Shown: positions 62,986 through 64,000 of the stretch, piece after piece
How positions within the stretch are numbered: position 1 is the stretch's first letter
How the letters are laid out: the number at the start of each line of letters is the position of its first letter
NCBI RefSeq assembly: GCF_008017415.1
Contig: NZ_VRSV01000001.1
Coordinates: 1,736,001 to 1,800,000 of the forward strand
DNA length: 64,000 nucleotides
From: Microbacterium hatanonis
GTDB lineage: Bacteria > Actinomycetota > Actinomycetes > Actinomycetales > Microbacteriaceae
Direction of reading: 5' to 3'
Program-made: the position numbers and the translations under genes
Notes under the pieces: generated by a model
Seen by the model: only the letters and a program-made list of their open reading frames with translations
Told to the model about the DNA's origin: nothing
The model's database searches: none

Positions 62986-63876
62986 ATGAACGCTGAACCG
63001 AAGCTCTTCCGCCGACTGGATTCGGTGCTCGTGGAGAGCATCTTCTGGGATGAGCGCTACGACGAGGTCTCGTGGGTCGACATCACGACCGGCACCTTCC
63101 ATCGGGCGCGACTCGATGGTGCGGTCGACGGGTCGGGCGACCGCGTGGTCGAGCTCCCCGCGCCGATGAGCGCGGTGCAGCCCGCGCAGGGGGGCGGGTT
63201 CGTCGCGGCGTTGAAGAATCGCATCGTGTCGCTCGACTCGGAGGGCGCGATCACCGGCACGATCGCCGAGGTCGAGCACGCACACGCCGGCATCCGCTTC
63301 AACGAGGGCAAGGTCGACCCCTTCGGGCGGTTCATCGTCGGCGGCATGGACGTCACCTCCGGAGACCCCGATGCGGCGCTCTACGCGTTCGCCGCCGGTG
63401 AGCTCCCCGAGGTGCTGAGGGGCGGCTTCGGCGTCGCCAACGGCTTCGAGTGGACCCCCGACGGTCGGGAGATGTACGTCACCGACACGTCGACGAAGAC
63501 CGTCTACCGCGCGCCGTACGGACCGGGGCGCGGAGAGCTCGGCGAGCTCGAGCCGTACCTGCGCGGCTTCGACTCCGACGGCCTCGTGCGCGACGTCGAC
63601 GGATGCTTCTGGAACGCCGTCTACGGCGGGGGCGAGGTTCTGCGCTGGAGCCCGGAAGGCGAGGTGACCGCCCGTCTGGCCGTGCCCGCGCCGAACGTCA
63701 CGTCGGTGGCGCTCGGAGGTCGGGAGCGGCGGACTCTCTTCATCGGTTCGGCGCGCGAGAACCTCACGGAGGACGATCTCGGTGCGGCCCCGCTCAGCGG
63801 ATCGATCTTCACGGTCGACGTCGACACGGCCGGACGCGCCGTGGGCGTTTTCGGCGAGATGTCGCCCGTCGACTGA
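62986..63876 (+). CDS. SMP-30/gluconolactonase-family protein
   Basis: A 296-residue six-bladed beta-propeller lactonase. The metal ligands are visible: Glu in VLVESIFWDE near the N terminus, IRFNEGKVDPFGRFIVGGMD (Asn/Asp), ANGFEWTPDGREMYVTDT and the late Asp in GFDSDGLVRDVDGCFWN. PNVTSVALGG is conserved near the end. Expected to open sugar lactones such as gluconolactone. This pairs logically with the sugar dehydrogenase encoded just to its left, although that enzyme is secreted and this one appears cytoplasmic. GAAGG lies about 8 nt before ATG 62986. Confidence 0.9.
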   Translation: MNAEPKLFRRLDSVLVESIFWDERYDEVSWVDITTGTFHRARLDGAVDGSGDRVVELPAPMSAVQPAQGGGFVAALKNRIVSLDSEGAITGTIAEVEHAHAGIRFNEGKVDPFGRFIVGGMDVTSGDPDAALYAFAAGELPEVLRGGFGVANGFEWTPDGREMYVTDTSTKTVYRAPYGPGRGELGELEPYLRGFDSDGLVRDVDGCFWNAVYGGGEVLRWSPEGEVTARLAVPAPNVTSVALGGRERRTLFIGSARENLTEDDLGAAPLSGSIFTVDVDTAGRAVGVFGEMSPVD

Positions 63877-63962
63877 CGTCTGTCGCCGTTCTCACGGGTC
63901 CACTAAGGTCGCACTCGAAGCCGCCGTTTCGGCGGACCAGACCCCTGATCAGGAGATGCGAC

Positions 63963-64000
63963 ATGGCAGATCTCATCGTTATCGCGTTCGACAAGGAGAG
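63963..64000 (+). CDS. Start of a gene cut by the window end (possible DUF1269 protein)
   Basis: ATG 63963 has AGGAG 7 nt upstream and begins MADLIVIAFDKE, after which the window ends. The start resembles DUF1269 membrane proteins (MxxLIVIxxD), but twelve residues are too few to be sure. TAAGGT at 63904-63909 may be its -10, and CCGCCG/CGGCGG at 63921-63935 forms a small hairpin in the leader. Confidence 0.5.
   Translation, partial: MADLIVIAFDKE

Overview
The window is ordinary chromosome from a high-GC Gram-positive actinobacterium, most likely Microbacteriaceae and probably Microbacterium. This rests on the very high GC third-position codon use, on gene-family recognition, and on a conserved actinobacterial block (PRC/MgtE-N/CBS protein, DUF1003, mrp, tatB, O-methyltransferase, DUF3117) next to dapE/dapD/gltA/dapC/fdxA. 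No database search was run, so the genus is inferred. No rRNA, tRNA, prophage, CRISPR array or complete insertion sequence was seen.

Layout. 51-4742: PHP-domain phosphoesterase, membrane-anchored endonuclease/exonuclease/phosphatase protein, aminopeptidase P, an alpha/beta hydrolase interrupted by an in-frame amber codon, and a 17M-like stress protein. 4807-11871: the PRC/MgtE-N/CBS, DUF1003 and mrp operon, then a carboxylesterase and an epoxide hydrolase lying between mrp and tatB, then tatB, an O-methyltransferase and a 56-aa DUF3117 protein. 11941-20324: GT-C membrane protein, dapE and divergent dapD, citrate synthase, dapC, ferredoxin, and azlCD with a divergent XRE/cupin regulator. 20379-32181: typA, a five-gene opp/dpp-type uptake locus with an antisense PH-domain gene inside it, and a CPBP protease. 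32185-33406: a DUF559/AbiEi-like gene bounded by two 67-nt palindromes. 33430-38097: gcvT-gcvH-gcvP behind a tandem glycine riboswitch. 38162-45985: MarP-like protease, then an NrtR-type regulator with nadA-nadB-nadC and a cysteine desulfurase, and a family 2 glycosyltransferase. 45983-51059: a second, degraded DUF559 locus with its palindromes, and a 1496-residue secreted GH97 enzyme. 51057-63876: ABC exporter, MFS exporter, a reductase fused to a cNMP-binding-like domain, a frameshifted Fpg/Nei gene, SDR, Dps, GH15, a secreted lectin/PQQ-type sugar dehydrogenase and an SMP-30 protein. The window ends in the first codons of another gene.

How genes work together. DapC, DapD and DapE are consecutive steps of the succinylase lysine/diaminopimelate pathway. 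GcvT, GcvH and GcvP form the glycine cleavage system under a glycine sensor. NadA, NadB and NadC make NAD de novo, with a desulfurase placed to feed the NadA Fe-S cluster and a Nudix-type repressor ahead of them. GH97, GH15, the sugar dehydrogenase and the SMP-30 protein suggest carbohydrate use in the right third.

Two patterns stand out. (1) About fifteen genes start 6-7 nt after a TAnnnT-like hexamer, the signature of leaderless transcripts, and this settles several start codons. (2) Long palindromes sit directly after stop codons, and both DUF559-type genes are sandwiched between pairs of them. This is the best candidate here for an undescribed mobile or repeat-associated system.
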